A stretch of 64,000 nt of DNA. Source: UBA12481 sp942493265 (GTDB taxonomy: Bacteria; Bacteroidota; Bacteroidia; Bacteroidales; UBA12481). The position numbers and the translations under genes are program-made. This document shows positions 51,338 through 59,847 of the stretch, in pieces. Location of the stretch: contig OW818688.1 of NCBI GenBank assembly GCA_942493265.1, positions 434,001-498,000 on the forward strand, given 5' to 3'. The notes under the pieces are model-generated. The model made no database searches. It worked only from the letters and a program-made list of their open reading frames with translations, and was not told the DNA's origin. Within the stretch, counting starts at the first letter, position 1, and every line of letters starts with the position of its first letter.

Positions 51338-52561
51338 TTAAAACCGCTCCCGCAATTCCCTGGTATTAAACCGACTCGCCTTCATCGTATTACAAAGGAT
51401 CACGATTGTACGTTTTTCGCCGACTTCTCTGATGAAATACGTTCTGAAGCCTTTCCACCATCCGGTATGGTAAATGGCGGGATTGAGCTCGTCCGACACA
51501 TCCAGTCGCCAGCCCAGGCCATAATTATCGTTCGTGTGCAGGTCCTTATGCTGAGGGGTAAATGCCTCCCGGCGGGTTTCCGCGGTAATGAGCAAATCGG
51601 TATAGAGGGCCTTGTCGAGCATCAGGAGATCATAAGCTGAACAATAGGCGCCCTTGTCGCCGACAACGCCATTAAGGAAGGTATTTTCGGCCTCCGTGCG
51701 ACTGGTTGGATACCCAATCACCTCGCGGGTATTCAGGGGTGAGGCATTCTTGTTATAGATACTGCTGTTGACCATCTGGCAGGGATCGAAAATCCTTTTC
51801 TGAACGAAATCCTCGAACTTCATAGCTGAAACCTGTTCCACGATATAAGCGAGAAGGGCAAAATTCGTATTGGAATAATTATATCGCTTATCGGGCAGAT
51901 AATAAGGCTTGTACTGGTTTTTAACCATCAGGTCGATGACATCCCTGTTTTTGAGCGGGATCTCCTTATTGAGCCAATCCTTTTCGGCAAAATACATGTA
52001 ATTGGGCAGTCCGCTCCGGTGAGTAAGCAGGTGGCGGATAGTGATCCCCGGATAGGGCAATTCAGGAATATATTTGCTCACAGGATCATCGATACCGATT
52101 TTGCCATCCTGTTTCAGGATCAGAACGGCCAGGGCGGTGATGGGTTTTGATATGGAAGCCAGCTGGAAAGCCGATTCCATGGTGAGAGAATCCCTTGTTT
52201 TCAGGTTGCAGTATCCATAAGCCTTGCTGAATATGATTTCGCCATTTTCAGCAAAGAGCACGGTGCCATTGAATCCCGACTTCGATAACTGATCAAAATA
52301 GTGCCGGAGGCTATCGGCTGTTGCAGCCCGGCGGGGTGTCATCTCAGCAAACTTGGGTGTTTCGCGTATGATGGGCTGCACCTCTTCAATATCGCCGCCC
52401 CGGTTATCAGGATTTTTACATCCGGCAGAAGGGAGCAGGGCAAATAGTAAAAGGAATATTCCCGGGCGGAGTATTTTCTTAAAAAAGCAGATCGTTGTAC
52501 GGATATCTTGTGGTATGGATTTCCTTGACTTTCTCATAAAGGATCTCTTTAAGTGCATCAA
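51338..52561 (-). CDS. Serine beta-lactamase-family lipoprotein
   Basis: 407 residues in the longest form. A hydrophobic segment ends in lipobox PSAGCKN at about residue 49, so the mature lipoprotein starts there. Motifs: ASISKPITA (SxxK nucleophile), YSNTNFALL (YxN) and HTGWWKG as the third element. This is the class C/esterase-like group, often D-alanyl carboxypeptidases or esterases rather than true antibiotic hydrolases. The start is uncertain: ATG at 52561 or 52537 both overlap hflX by 59-83 nt. No resistance role can be claimed. Confidence 0.88.
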   Translation of the reverse strand: MMHLKRSFMRKSRKSIPQDIRTTICFFKKILRPGIFLLLFALLPSAGCKNPDNRGGDIEEVQPIIRETPKFAEMTPRRAATADSLRHYFDQLSKSGFNGTVLFAENGEIIFSKAYGYCNLKTRDSLTMESAFQLASISKPITALAVLILKQDGKIGIDDPVSKYIPELPYPGITIRHLLTHRSGLPNYMYFAEKDWLNKEIPLKNRDVIDLMVKNQYKPYYLPDKRYNYSNTNFALLAYIVEQVSAMKFEDFVQKRIFDPCQMVNSSIYNKNASPLNTREVIGYPTSRTEAENTFLNGVVGDKGAYCSAYDLLMLDKALYTDLLITAETRREAFTPQHKDLHTNDNYGLGWRLDVSDELNPAIYHTGWWKGFRTYFIREVGEKRTIVILCNTMKASRFNTRELRERF

Positions 52562-53678
52562 TATTGGTTTTGTTCTTTGCCGAGATAAATATACAAGGAT
52601 TATTATTTTTAGCCATCCATGAATTCATCAAATCGTTCAAACTGATATTTTCACGCAGAGCAGGCGTCAGATCATCCTCTTCCTTAGGCACATAGGTAAA
52701 AGCATCCATTTTATTAAAAACCAGGATCGTTGGTTTCGACGAAACACCCAATTCATTGAGTGTTTGTGAAACAACTTCAATCTGATCCTCAAAGCCAGGA
52801 TGGCTGATATCGACCACATGCAGCAGGAGATCGGATTCGCGGACCTCATCGAGGGTACTTTTAAACGATTCCACCAGGTGATGGGGCAGTTTCCGTATAA
52901 ATCCGACGGTATCGCTGATCAGGAAAGGGAGGTTTTCGACCACTACTTTCCGCACGGTGGTATCGAGTGTGGCAAACAGTTTGTTTTCGGCAAAAACATC
53001 CGATTTGCTCAGCAGGTTCATGAGGGTTGACTTGCCCACGTTGGTATATCCGACGAGAGAAACGCGTACCATTTTGCCGCGGTTTTTACGCTGGATGGCC
53101 ATCTGCAGGTCGATCTTGCCAAGTTGTTCCTTGCATTTCGAGATTTTATCGCGGATCACGCGGCGGTCGGTTTCGATTTCCGTTTCACCCGGACCGCGTA
53201 AGCCGATCCCTCCGCGCTGGCGTTCCAGGTGGGTCCATAAGCCCGACAGCCGGGGCAGAAGATATTGATATTGTGCCAGTTCCACCTGAACTTTGGCATA
53301 AGCGGTTTGAGCGCGGAGAGCAAAGATATCGAGGATGAGGTTGGTTCGGTCGATCACCCTCACCTTAACGGCAGCTTCGATATTCCGGAGTTGAGTCGGG
53401 GTGAGGTCTTCATCAAAGATCACCATATCGACCTTGTTTTCCTCCACGTACGCGCTGATTTCTTCCAGCTTTCCTTTTCCGATCAGGGTACCCGGATGGT
53501 GCGACTCCACTTTCTGAACAAACCGTGATAATACAACAGCACCGGCTGTTTCAGCCAGAAACTCCAGTTCATCCAGATACTCATCCACCAGCATGGGGGT
53601 TTGAATACGGTTGATCACCCCAACAAGCACTGCGTATTCGGGTTTATCCGTTTCAGTCAAAAATCCGGTTTCAATCAT
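52479..53678 (-). CDS. hflX: GTPase HflX
   Basis: 399 residues. N-terminal HflX domain (GTLIGKGKLEEI), then a glycine-rich linker block (ERQRGGIGLRGPGETEIETDRR) diagnostic of HflX, and a G domain with Walker A GYTNVGKST, DTVGFIRKLP (G3) and NKMD (G4). HflX binds the large ribosomal subunit and splits stalled or hibernating ribosomes. The beta-lactamase-like gene overlaps its 3' end and a terminator of tonB lies upstream. Confidence 0.97.
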   Translation of the reverse strand: MIETGFLTETDKPEYAVLVGVINRIQTPMLVDEYLDELEFLAETAGAVVLSRFVQKVESHHPGTLIGKGKLEEISAYVEENKVDMVIFDEDLTPTQLRNIEAAVKVRVIDRTNLILDIFALRAQTAYAKVQVELAQYQYLLPRLSGLWTHLERQRGGIGLRGPGETEIETDRRVIRDKISKCKEQLGKIDLQMAIQRKNRGKMVRVSLVGYTNVGKSTLMNLLSKSDVFAENKLFATLDTTVRKVVVENLPFLISDTVGFIRKLPHHLVESFKSTLDEVRESDLLLHVVDISHPGFEDQIEVVSQTLNELGVSSKPTILVFNKMDAFTYVPKEEDDLTPALRENISLNDLMNSWMAKNNNPCIFISAKNKTNIDALKEILYEKVKEIHTTRYPYNDLLF

Positions 53679-53691
53679 AATTTAGAAAACA

Positions 53692-53718
53692 AAAGGCTGC
53701 TTCGGAGGAAGCAGCCTT
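53692..53718 (-). terminator. Intrinsic terminator of tonB
   Basis: On the minus strand AAGGCTGCTTC, loop CTCC, GAAGCAGCCTT followed by TTGTTTTC. It separates tonB from hflX. Confidence 0.9.
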
Positions 53719-53739
53719 GTCAATCCTATGAAGGGAATA

Positions 53740-54429
53740 TTATTGCAGAATAAATTTCACCGGTATGGAGAAAGAAACGTTTACCGGTTTACCGCGCTGC
53801 TTACCAGGTTCCCACTTTGGAGCCTGTTTGAGAGCGCCGATTACAGCTTCATCCAGGGAAGGGTCAACACCACGGACGATGGTTATATTGGAAACTTCAC
53901 CGCGGCGGTTTACTACGAAACTGACGTAGACGGTACCGCTGATGGAGTTTTCCATAGCCAGGGCAGGGTATTTAACGGTAGACTGGATATAGTTACGGAA
54001 GTTTTCGATGGTACCACCCTGGAAGGTAGGCATATCTTCAACAATCAGGAATACCTGTTTGTCTTCCTCTTCTTCTTCTTTATTTCCGACGATGGTAGCG
54101 ATTTTGATAGCGTCGTTCTGGTTGGCATCAAAAGCATCGAAATCGAGGTTGTCGTCGAGTTTAACGTCATCTTCAACGATTTTCAGGTCGATGATAACGG
54201 TTTTGGGTTTCGGCGGTTCCACAGGCTTTTGCAGCTCCTGACGGGTGATCGGAATAATTTCCTCTTCACCCTGAGCATCGCGTATAGCGTTAAGGGATGA
54301 GGACTTAAGATCTTCCTTGGTATACTCGGCTGCGCCCAGTGTAAAGAGCAGTGCGAGTACTAATCCAATCTCTGTAAAGAAACCTCTTCTCTTTTCGAGA
54401 TTTGCCCGTTCAGTTTTTTTGCTAATCAT
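53740..54429 (-). CDS. tonB: Energy transducer TonB
   Basis: 229 residues from MISKKTERAN; the upstream frame lacks a cytoplasmic head. One membrane helix (about 20-40, GLVLALLFTLGAAEY), a proline/charged periplasmic spacer (KPVEPPKPKTVI, then an acidic stretch NKEEEEEDK) and a C-terminal TonB domain: GTVYVSFVVNRRGEVSNITIVRGVDPSLD and PKWEPGKQRGKPVNV. Couples inner-membrane proton force to outer-membrane receptors, as in Sus-type nutrient uptake. Monocistronic with its own terminator. Confidence 0.95.
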   Translation of the reverse strand: MISKKTERANLEKRRGFFTEIGLVLALLFTLGAAEYTKEDLKSSSLNAIRDAQGEEEIIPITRQELQKPVEPPKPKTVIIDLKIVEDDVKLDDNLDFDAFDANQNDAIKIATIVGNKEEEEEDKQVFLIVEDMPTFQGGTIENFRNYIQSTVKYPALAMENSISGTVYVSFVVNRRGEVSNITIVRGVDPSLDEAVIGALKQAPKWEPGKQRGKPVNVSFSIPVKFILQ

Positions 54430-54611
54430 CGGAGTAATTTTTTGCGGGTATAAAAGTAATGAACAAACATTTAATATCAAAACACTTTTTATACGAAAGC
54501 CAGCACACAAAGGTTATAAACTGATTCCATGATAAATAGCCCGGATATAAAAAAAAACGACCCGGTTTTGGTCACTGTAGCGAAAAAGCACTATTTTAGC
54601 AGTCCGATTTT

Positions 54612-54685
54612 GGGGGCATAGCTCAGTTGGCTAGAGCGTTTGACTGGCAGTCAAAAGGTCGACGGTTCGATTCCGTTTGTCTCCA
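54612..54685 (+). tRNA. tRNA-Ala (anticodon GGC)
   Basis: 74 nt. Acceptor GGGGGCA pairs with TGTCTCC including two G-U pairs, D arm GCTCAGTTGGCTAGAGC, anticodon arm TTTGA/TCAAA with loop CTGGCAG (anticodon GGC), T arm GACGG-TTCGATT-CCGTT. The wobble-rich 3' half could reflect re-formation by an integrating element. The region downstream is AT-rich accessory DNA. Confidence 0.9.
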
Positions 54686-54695
54686 CTTCAAAATC

Positions 54696-54730
54696 AACCA
54701 CTTACAATTTAACAGGTAAGTGGTTTTTTC
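54696..54730 (+). terminator. Intrinsic terminator of tRNA-Ala
   Basis: AACCACTTAC, ten-base loop, GTAAGTGGTT then TTTTC: a perfect 10-bp stem with a U tract, 11 nt after the tRNA. Confidence 0.9.
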
Positions 54731-55255
54731 ATTTCTGCCAGTTTTCTGCCAGCCTAAGACCGTTTACTCGAATTTCAGACTGTGAACAGGCGAATCGATT
54801 TCAAGTTTTCCGAGGTTGTGCCTCCCAACTATAGAACCCTTTGCTAGTCCGATTCGTGTAATATTAAACGGAAGAACGTGTGTCCACGACACGATTTTGC
54901 GGAATGGTTAAATCTAGATGTCACTGGTTCTTCTCTAACTCAAGTATATCTCCCGTCTAAGGATAAACGACCTACAAGGGAAAATTTGTAGGTCGATTTT
55001 CTTTTCTGCTAGGAAATTGCCAAGGTTTGGGTTTTGTGTCCGATCTATCGGATAGGATTGACAATATGGCAGAGATTTACGTTATCCCTAAACACTGTTT
55101 GTTGGTACTGCCATAATGTTATTGATTTCACAAAAAACCTTTATAGATAGCGTGGTTATTAACAGACTTTTAAACAAGTTATTGAAAACCTGTCATTTTG
55201 GCCCTTTGAGGTATGAATCTTGCGGGAGTCAGGTATAAAGTTTAATTTTTTAATT
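54731..55255. other. Island edge: gene-poor, AT-rich, possible element remnant
   Basis: No gene is seen. TTCTGCCAG occurs twice in tandem at about 54736-54757; read on the minus strand this gives a short frame ending GLRLAENWQK and a stop, which could be the worn end of a recombinase gene, but only about 20 residues are open. A hairpin CGACCTACAA/TTTGTAGGTCG followed by TTTTCTTTT at 54968-55004 looks like a terminator. The rest has no recognised signal; the promoter of the next operon must lie here. Confidence 0.5.
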
Positions 55256-56206
55256 ATGGCTAATTGTGACAATTTGTTTAAGGAGTTTAACGACAACCTG
55301 AAAGTCCCCAATTCCAAAATGGAACGGTTGATGAAGTCCCGTGATAATATACGAAACCGGATCACCAAGAAATTTGAAGAGGATCACCCTGATTACAAGC
55401 CAAAGTTCTATATACAAGGGTCTTATAAGACAAATACGATGATCCGCACAAAGGATGATACTTGTGATTTGGACGATGGTGTACATTTCAAAAGCAATCC
55501 CGACAATGTTACCGGAACAACTCTGCAAGGATGGGTAAAAGAGGCTGTAACCGGCATAACCGACGCAACACCATCCCATAGGAAGAAGTGCATCACTGTT
55601 GACTACGCCGCAGATTACAACATTGACTTACCGGTCCTGTTGTTTGATAAAGATGCCGATGAACATCCAAAACTTGCGGTTAAAGATGGAGACTGGCAAG
55701 AGGATGATCCCAAAGAGTTCGTTGAGTATTTTAACGACAAGAAGGATGACAAAGGACAGTTGGTACGGCTGGTTAAATACCTGAAAGCCTGGTGTGATTA
55801 TAAGCGAGATAAAATGCCAAGCGGTTTGGCAATGACTGCTCTAACAATGGAAAGTTATCTGCCCAATGATAGAGATGACATTGCTCTGAAATTCCTTCTT
55901 ATTGAAATCGAAAAAAAGGTCAAGTCCAAATTTCAGTGTCTAGTCCCAACAACACCAAAGGATGACATATTTGAATCCTACAGCGATACTCGAAAGAACA
56001 ACTTCTTAACCCACTTGTCGGATTTTGTTGCAGATGCAAGGAAAGCAGTTGATGAAGAGAAGAATCAACTTCAAGCCAGTAAACTTTGGCAGAAGCATTT
56101 AGGCAAACTTCGCTTTCCGGAAGGGAAAGATGAAGTGGAAAAGGCAGCGGCGGCCGTTTCTTTAGCTGGTGTAATTGGTTCCTCAAGACCTTATTATGGT
56201 GCCTAA
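55256..56206 (+). CDS. CBASS CD-NTase (cyclic nucleotide synthase)
   Basis: 316 residues from MANCDNLFKE. A cGAS/DncV-like nucleotidyltransferase: Gly55-Ser56 in IQGSYKTNTMI, the catalytic acids Asp71 and Asp73 in CDLDDGVHF and the third acid Asp124 in NIDLPV. A helical second domain follows (RLVKYLKAWCDYKRDKM). These enzymes make cyclic di- or oligonucleotides on phage infection. STING-linked members are known to make cyclic di-GMP; this is the inferred product here. The tail ends SSRPYYGA, a flexible glycine-containing end of the sort conjugated in type II CBASS. It overlaps the next gene by 11 nt. Confidence 0.93.
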   Translation: MANCDNLFKEFNDNLKVPNSKMERLMKSRDNIRNRITKKFEEDHPDYKPKFYIQGSYKTNTMIRTKDDTCDLDDGVHFKSNPDNVTGTTLQGWVKEAVTGITDATPSHRKKCITVDYAADYNIDLPVLLFDKDADEHPKLAVKDGDWQEDDPKEFVEYFNDKKDDKGQLVRLVKYLKAWCDYKRDKMPSGLAMTALTMESYLPNDRDDIALKFLLIEIEKKVKSKFQCLVPTTPKDDIFESYSDTRKNNFLTHLSDFVADARKAVDEEKNQLQASKLWQKHLGKLRFPEGKDEVEKAAAAVSLAGVIGSSRPYYGA

Positions 56207-56840
56207 AAAGTTTGATTGGACTGAACAACTTCAGAAGACTATTCTCAGGTACCCCAACTTTTTAATAGTTGAACTTCCGGAGGGTAAATTTCTTAAAGGA
56301 ATATTGGATATACCTAATGATGATGGATCAATAGTTGGAAGCTATACCATTGAAATTAAGCAGTCTAAATCCTATCCATACGGATTCCCCAAAGTTTACG
56401 AAGTTGGTGGTGATATCCCCAATTTAGGGGATTTTCACAAATACGGTGATGGAAGTTGTTGTTTTACCGTACTTCCCGATGAATTGTTGATCTGTAAATA
56501 TGGGATCGAAGTTGCATATTTTATTGATAAGCATGTTCTTCCATACTTCGCCAATCAAATTCACAAGAAGCTAACCGACAATTACAAAAATGAATATGCC
56601 CACGGTCCGAATGGTCTTAAACAGTTTTATTCTGGGTTATTCAGAACATCTGACGAACACCAATGGCCAGACATGGTGAGAATGGGGTTTGATGAGACAC
56701 GAATCGAAAAAAGCCGAAATAAGCCCTGCTTCTGCGGAAGTGGAAAAAAGTTTAAACATTGCCATGATCAGATTTTCTTTAAAATCAGGTCTATTGGTAA
56801 AGATCGTATTGTTGAAGATTTTAAAACAATGATAATATGA
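56196..56840 (+). CDS. E2-like protein with C-terminal SEC-C zinc motif
   Basis: 214 residues from ATG at 56196 inside the CD-NTase end. The first 130 residues look like a ubiquitin-conjugating (E2) fold: strands LKGILDIP and GSYTIEI, proline-rich YPYGFPKVYEV, and DFHKYGDGSCCF, which places candidate catalytic Cys88/Cys89 a few residues after His81 as in prokaryotic E2 proteins. The C-terminus carries a SEC-C zinc knuckle (KPCFCGSGKKFKHCH: Cys178, Cys180, Cys189, His190). No E1 or JAB domain is present. In short type II CBASS an E2 alone acts on the CD-NTase C-terminus; that role is inferred here. Confidence 0.82.
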   Translation: MVPKKFDWTEQLQKTILRYPNFLIVELPEGKFLKGILDIPNDDGSIVGSYTIEIKQSKSYPYGFPKVYEVGGDIPNLGDFHKYGDGSCCFTVLPDELLICKYGIEVAYFIDKHVLPYFANQIHKKLTDNYKNEYAHGPNGLKQFYSGLFRTSDEHQWPDMVRMGFDETRIEKSRNKPCFCGSGKKFKHCHDQIFFKIRSIGKDRIVEDFKTMII

Positions 56841-57736
56841 AGCGTAGATTGTTTATTGGTTCATCAACCGAAGGGTTGAAAATAGCAGAGCGTATAAGGG
56901 ACATTATCAGTCAGGAAACCAATGAATGGCTTGAGTGTACCATTTGGAATGACGGTACAGTGTTCACTGGACAACGGAGTTTTTTTGATCACCTTGTGAA
57001 GGCTGCATATAGGTTTGATTATGGAATTTTCGTTGCAACTGCTGATGATTTAGCGTTAATTAGAAAGTTTTTTGGAAAAGTTCCAAGGGGAAATGTAGTA
57101 TTCGAAATGGGTCTTTTTTTGGGGAGCTTAGGAATGATGCGGGCTTTTTTGCTTGTTGAAAAAGTATGCAAACTTCCTTCAGATTTCAATGGAATATCGT
57201 TGTCCAGGTTTTCTGGTAAATCTGTCAGTAGTAAAAGTCTTGCTCCGATCCTCAAACAAATAAATGACACAAGAGATAGCTTTGCTTTAAGCGTTATACC
57301 TTCAGCAGCACTGGCACTTGGATATTTTGACAACTTTTTGTTGCCTTTATGTAAAAGTAGGACACATGAGCAATGTCGGGTAACCATCTTAATACCTAGT
57401 AATTTAGAAGATATTAAAGCTCAATCCGATACTTATAAAAAGTTCCACCCCAGTAACGAAATCAGTGTCTTCAACGACAATCAAAGACCAATTGTCAATC
57501 AGGAAATTGCGGACGTAACTCATTATTGGGATTTTCCAACCACGCTGTCGACACTAAACAAATTGATAAGAAAAGTTATCCATTCAAGAGAAATTGGACC
57601 CGATCCTGAGGTAAAGGAGTGGATCGAATATGAACTTCGGAATTTTAAGGGAACTTTGGAGGTTCTGATAAATGATAACCCTGTAAGTAAGGGAAAAGTA
57701 TCCATAATTTGGTGGTCAGATACTGGAATTGGTTAA
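56837..57736 (+). CDS. TIR-STING effector of CBASS
   Basis: 299 residues; ATG overlaps the upstream stop (ATGA). Residues 1-125 are a TIR-like nucleotide-binding domain (RRLFIGSSTEGLKIA, TIWNDG, the conserved RGNVVFEMGLFLGSLG with catalytic-type Glu90, LPSDFNGI). Residues about 150-299 resemble prokaryotic STING: SVIPSAALALGYFDNFLLP, TILIPSNL and a DFPTTLSTL loop. In known systems cyclic di-GMP binding makes STING filaments that switch the TIR domain to destroy NAD+, killing the infected cell. The PSAALA block has Ala where PSTALA is usual. Cytoplasmic; no membrane segment. Confidence 0.9.
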   Translation: MKRRLFIGSSTEGLKIAERIRDIISQETNEWLECTIWNDGTVFTGQRSFFDHLVKAAYRFDYGIFVATADDLALIRKFFGKVPRGNVVFEMGLFLGSLGMMRAFLLVEKVCKLPSDFNGISLSRFSGKSVSSKSLAPILKQINDTRDSFALSVIPSAALALGYFDNFLLPLCKSRTHEQCRVTILIPSNLEDIKAQSDTYKKFHPSNEISVFNDNQRPIVNQEIADVTHYWDFPTTLSTLNKLIRKVIHSREIGPDPEVKEWIEYELRNFKGTLEVLINDNPVSKGKVSIIWWSDTGIG

Positions 57737-57812
57737 TAATGTGTGGAATAGATTTCTCCCGACTTTTTTACTTGTCCGTTCCGTAACTTCGAGGTTCTAA
57801 CTCATCAAAGTC

Positions 57813-58904
57813 ATGGAATCAAATGTTTTAACCCGACAGGAACTTTACGAATTGGTTTGGTCTGAACCGCTGACCTCGATTATCAAGAGATTTGGATTAA
57901 CAGATTTCTTCATCCGGAGGGTATGCAAAGAGATGATGGTACCATTACCGGGGCCCGGATATTGGAGTAAAATCAGATATGGCAAAAAGGTCGAATGGGA
58001 TGAACTGCCATCCGATTACAAGGGAAAGAAGGAAGTGGATTTCAGCTCCAACGCAGGGTCTGATCCATTAGTAAAGAAGCTAAAGGAGATACTGAATGAC
58101 AGCCATCTCAACCTAAAAGTTCCGAAGACACTATCCAATCCTGATCCATTGATTGTTGATGCAAAACAGAGTTTGAGCAAGAAGGACAGAAGGTATCAGT
58201 TTACCAACCTCTTGATGACCGAATGGCAAAAACTTGACATTAAGGTCAGTAAAGAGTGCATCGATCGATCTTTGAGGATTTACGATACCTTGATTAAGGC
58301 TATCAAAGCAAGGGGACATTCGATTACCACCCCATATGATATCACATATGTTACAGTTCTCGGACAGAAAATTGAGATGAAAATGAGGGAGAAGGTCAAG
58401 AGGCTACCCGGGGAACGTGAATGGAATGAGAAGTATCAGAATACAGGGATTTTGGTTATAAAAGTGGGCCGCTACTCTGAGCAGAAGGAATATGTGGATG
58501 GCAAATTAACTCTTGAAGAGCAACTTCCCATGATCCTGGCAAAAATTGAGACCATTGCCGAGAAAGCGTGCCAGCGGCAACAAGAATCTCAGAAATGTGA
58601 AGAAGAAAGGAAAATGAAAGAGCTTCTTGAGAGGGAACTTGAGCAACGAAAACAACGTGAACTGGCAAAATTTACTGACCTCCTATCCAAATCTAAACGC
58701 CGATACAAGGCTGAGATGATCCGTAACTTCATAGACATCAAAGAAAAACGGGCTATTGAGATGGGAACCATGGATGATCGATTGGAGAATTGGATCAAAT
58801 GGGCCAGAAAGAAGGCGGATTGGTATGACCCCTTCATGGAAGCCGATGATGAACTTCTCCGAGGGGTGGATCGGACCAGTTTGACTTTTTTGAACCGGAA
58901 ATGA
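57813..58904 (+). CDS. Unrecognised accessory protein with helix-turn-helix-like N-terminus
   Basis: 363 residues. The N-terminus LTRQELYELVWSEPLTSIIKRFGLTD, then IRRVCKEMMVPLPGPGYWSKIRYGK, is a conserved block seen at the start of many uncharacterised island proteins and resembles a DNA-binding helix-turn-helix. The middle is mixed alpha/beta (LGQKIEMKMREKVKR); residues about 245-310 are a charged coiled coil (QRQQESQKCEEERK through EQRKQREL). No catalytic motif is seen. It begins 76 nt after the TIR-STING stop, so it may be co-transcribed, but it is not a known CBASS component. Confidence 0.75.
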   Translation: MESNVLTRQELYELVWSEPLTSIIKRFGLTDFFIRRVCKEMMVPLPGPGYWSKIRYGKKVEWDELPSDYKGKKEVDFSSNAGSDPLVKKLKEILNDSHLNLKVPKTLSNPDPLIVDAKQSLSKKDRRYQFTNLLMTEWQKLDIKVSKECIDRSLRIYDTLIKAIKARGHSITTPYDITYVTVLGQKIEMKMREKVKRLPGEREWNEKYQNTGILVIKVGRYSEQKEYVDGKLTLEEQLPMILAKIETIAEKACQRQQESQKCEEERKMKELLERELEQRKQRELAKFTDLLSKSKRRYKAEMIRNFIDIKEKRAIEMGTMDDRLENWIKWARKKADWYDPFMEADDELLRGVDRTSLTFLNRK

Positions 58905-59038
58905 GTTGGGTGGGAATTTACACCTAAGGTTCCAGGGTAACCGTTGGTATCAACCCCGGGTATGTTGAGGATTAGGATGGGTTTCTGTTTTTAGTTGCGG
59001 GAATTTGTAACTTTACGGAAAGCAATCTTACAGATATA

Positions 59039-59815
59039 ATGACCATTAGATTATACTTTACTCTGGTTGTTTGCCTAGTTTTTGGGCGGGATGCCAAAGC
59101 TCAATTCGACTATCTTCCCAAAGGTCATGAAAATCAAATTGTCAATCATAAGTATTACTCTCTATCCTATTCGGAATCCAATGAGCAACCGGAATGGGTT
59201 GCTTATCTCCTAACAGCTCAGATGGCTAAACCTAAAGTAAAACGGAAGGACAACTTTCGAGCTGATCCTATGGTTTCCACCGGTTCAGCAGAATTAAAGG
59301 ATTATGCTGGAACAGGTTATGATAGAGGGCATCTTTGTCCAGCCGCCGATATGAGATTCTCTTTTGACGCAATGGATGAATCGTTTTATTTTTCGAATAT
59401 GTCCCCGCAAGAGTTCTTCTTTAATCGAGGAATTTGGAGCAGGTTGGAATCAAGAGTTAGGAAATGGGCCGTCCTTTATGATTCTTTGTACATCGCAACA
59501 GGGCCAGTACTAAGTTCATTTAAAGATACCATAGGCGTTATAAACCGCATACCCGTACCCAAATTCTATTACAAAGCAATTCTTCAGTATTCTCCTTCAG
59601 GTACAAAGATGATTGGCTTTCTCCTACCGAATGAGAAAAGTAAGAGTAAGTTAATCACCTTTGCAGTATCAGTGGATTCTTTAGAACAATTGACACGAAT
59701 CGATTTTTTCCCATTCTTGCCAGATTCCATCGAAAGAAATTTGGAATCAGTCTGTAAACCTGAAGATTGGTCATTTGGTGCTTCTGCCCCAAAGTCAAAG
59801 TCGGTAAGTAAATGA
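59039..59815 (+). CDS. Exported DNA/RNA non-specific endonuclease (DRGH, beta-beta-alpha metal)
   Basis: 258 residues with signal peptide ending DAKAQ. NUC-family motif YDRGHLCPAADM holds the catalytic His of the beta-beta-alpha-metal fold, followed by FSNMSPQEFFFNRGIWSRLESRVRKW, which contributes the metal-binding Asn. Such enzymes cut DNA and RNA without sequence preference. The signal peptide points to a periplasmic or secreted enzyme (nutrient or incoming-DNA degradation) rather than the cytoplasmic nuclease effectors of CBASS. Start ATG at 59039; 134 nt separate it from the previous gene. Confidence 0.92.
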   Translation: MTIRLYFTLVVCLVFGRDAKAQFDYLPKGHENQIVNHKYYSLSYSESNEQPEWVAYLLTAQMAKPKVKRKDNFRADPMVSTGSAELKDYAGTGYDRGHLCPAADMRFSFDAMDESFYFSNMSPQEFFFNRGIWSRLESRVRKWAVLYDSLYIATGPVLSSFKDTIGVINRIPVPKFYYKAILQYSPSGTKMIGFLLPNEKSKSKLITFAVSVDSLEQLTRIDFFPFLPDSIERNLESVCKPEDWSFGASAPKSKSVSK

Positions 59816-59847
59816 TAATGAGGAGTATTTAGAAAAGAAGCAAATCT

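Noticed and set aside
51338..52561. Antibiotic-resistance beta-lactamase
   Set aside because: SxxK and YxN motifs alone fit the broad carboxypeptidase/esterase group; no class-specific feature supports antibiotic hydrolysis.
54640..54834. 64-codon frame over tRNA-Ala
   Set aside because: It begins inside the tRNA and crosses its terminator.
55256..57736. Full type II CBASS with E1-E2 (Cap2) and JAB protease (Cap3)
   Set aside because: No E1/ThiF domain or JAB domain is present in or next to the operon; only an E2-like part is seen.
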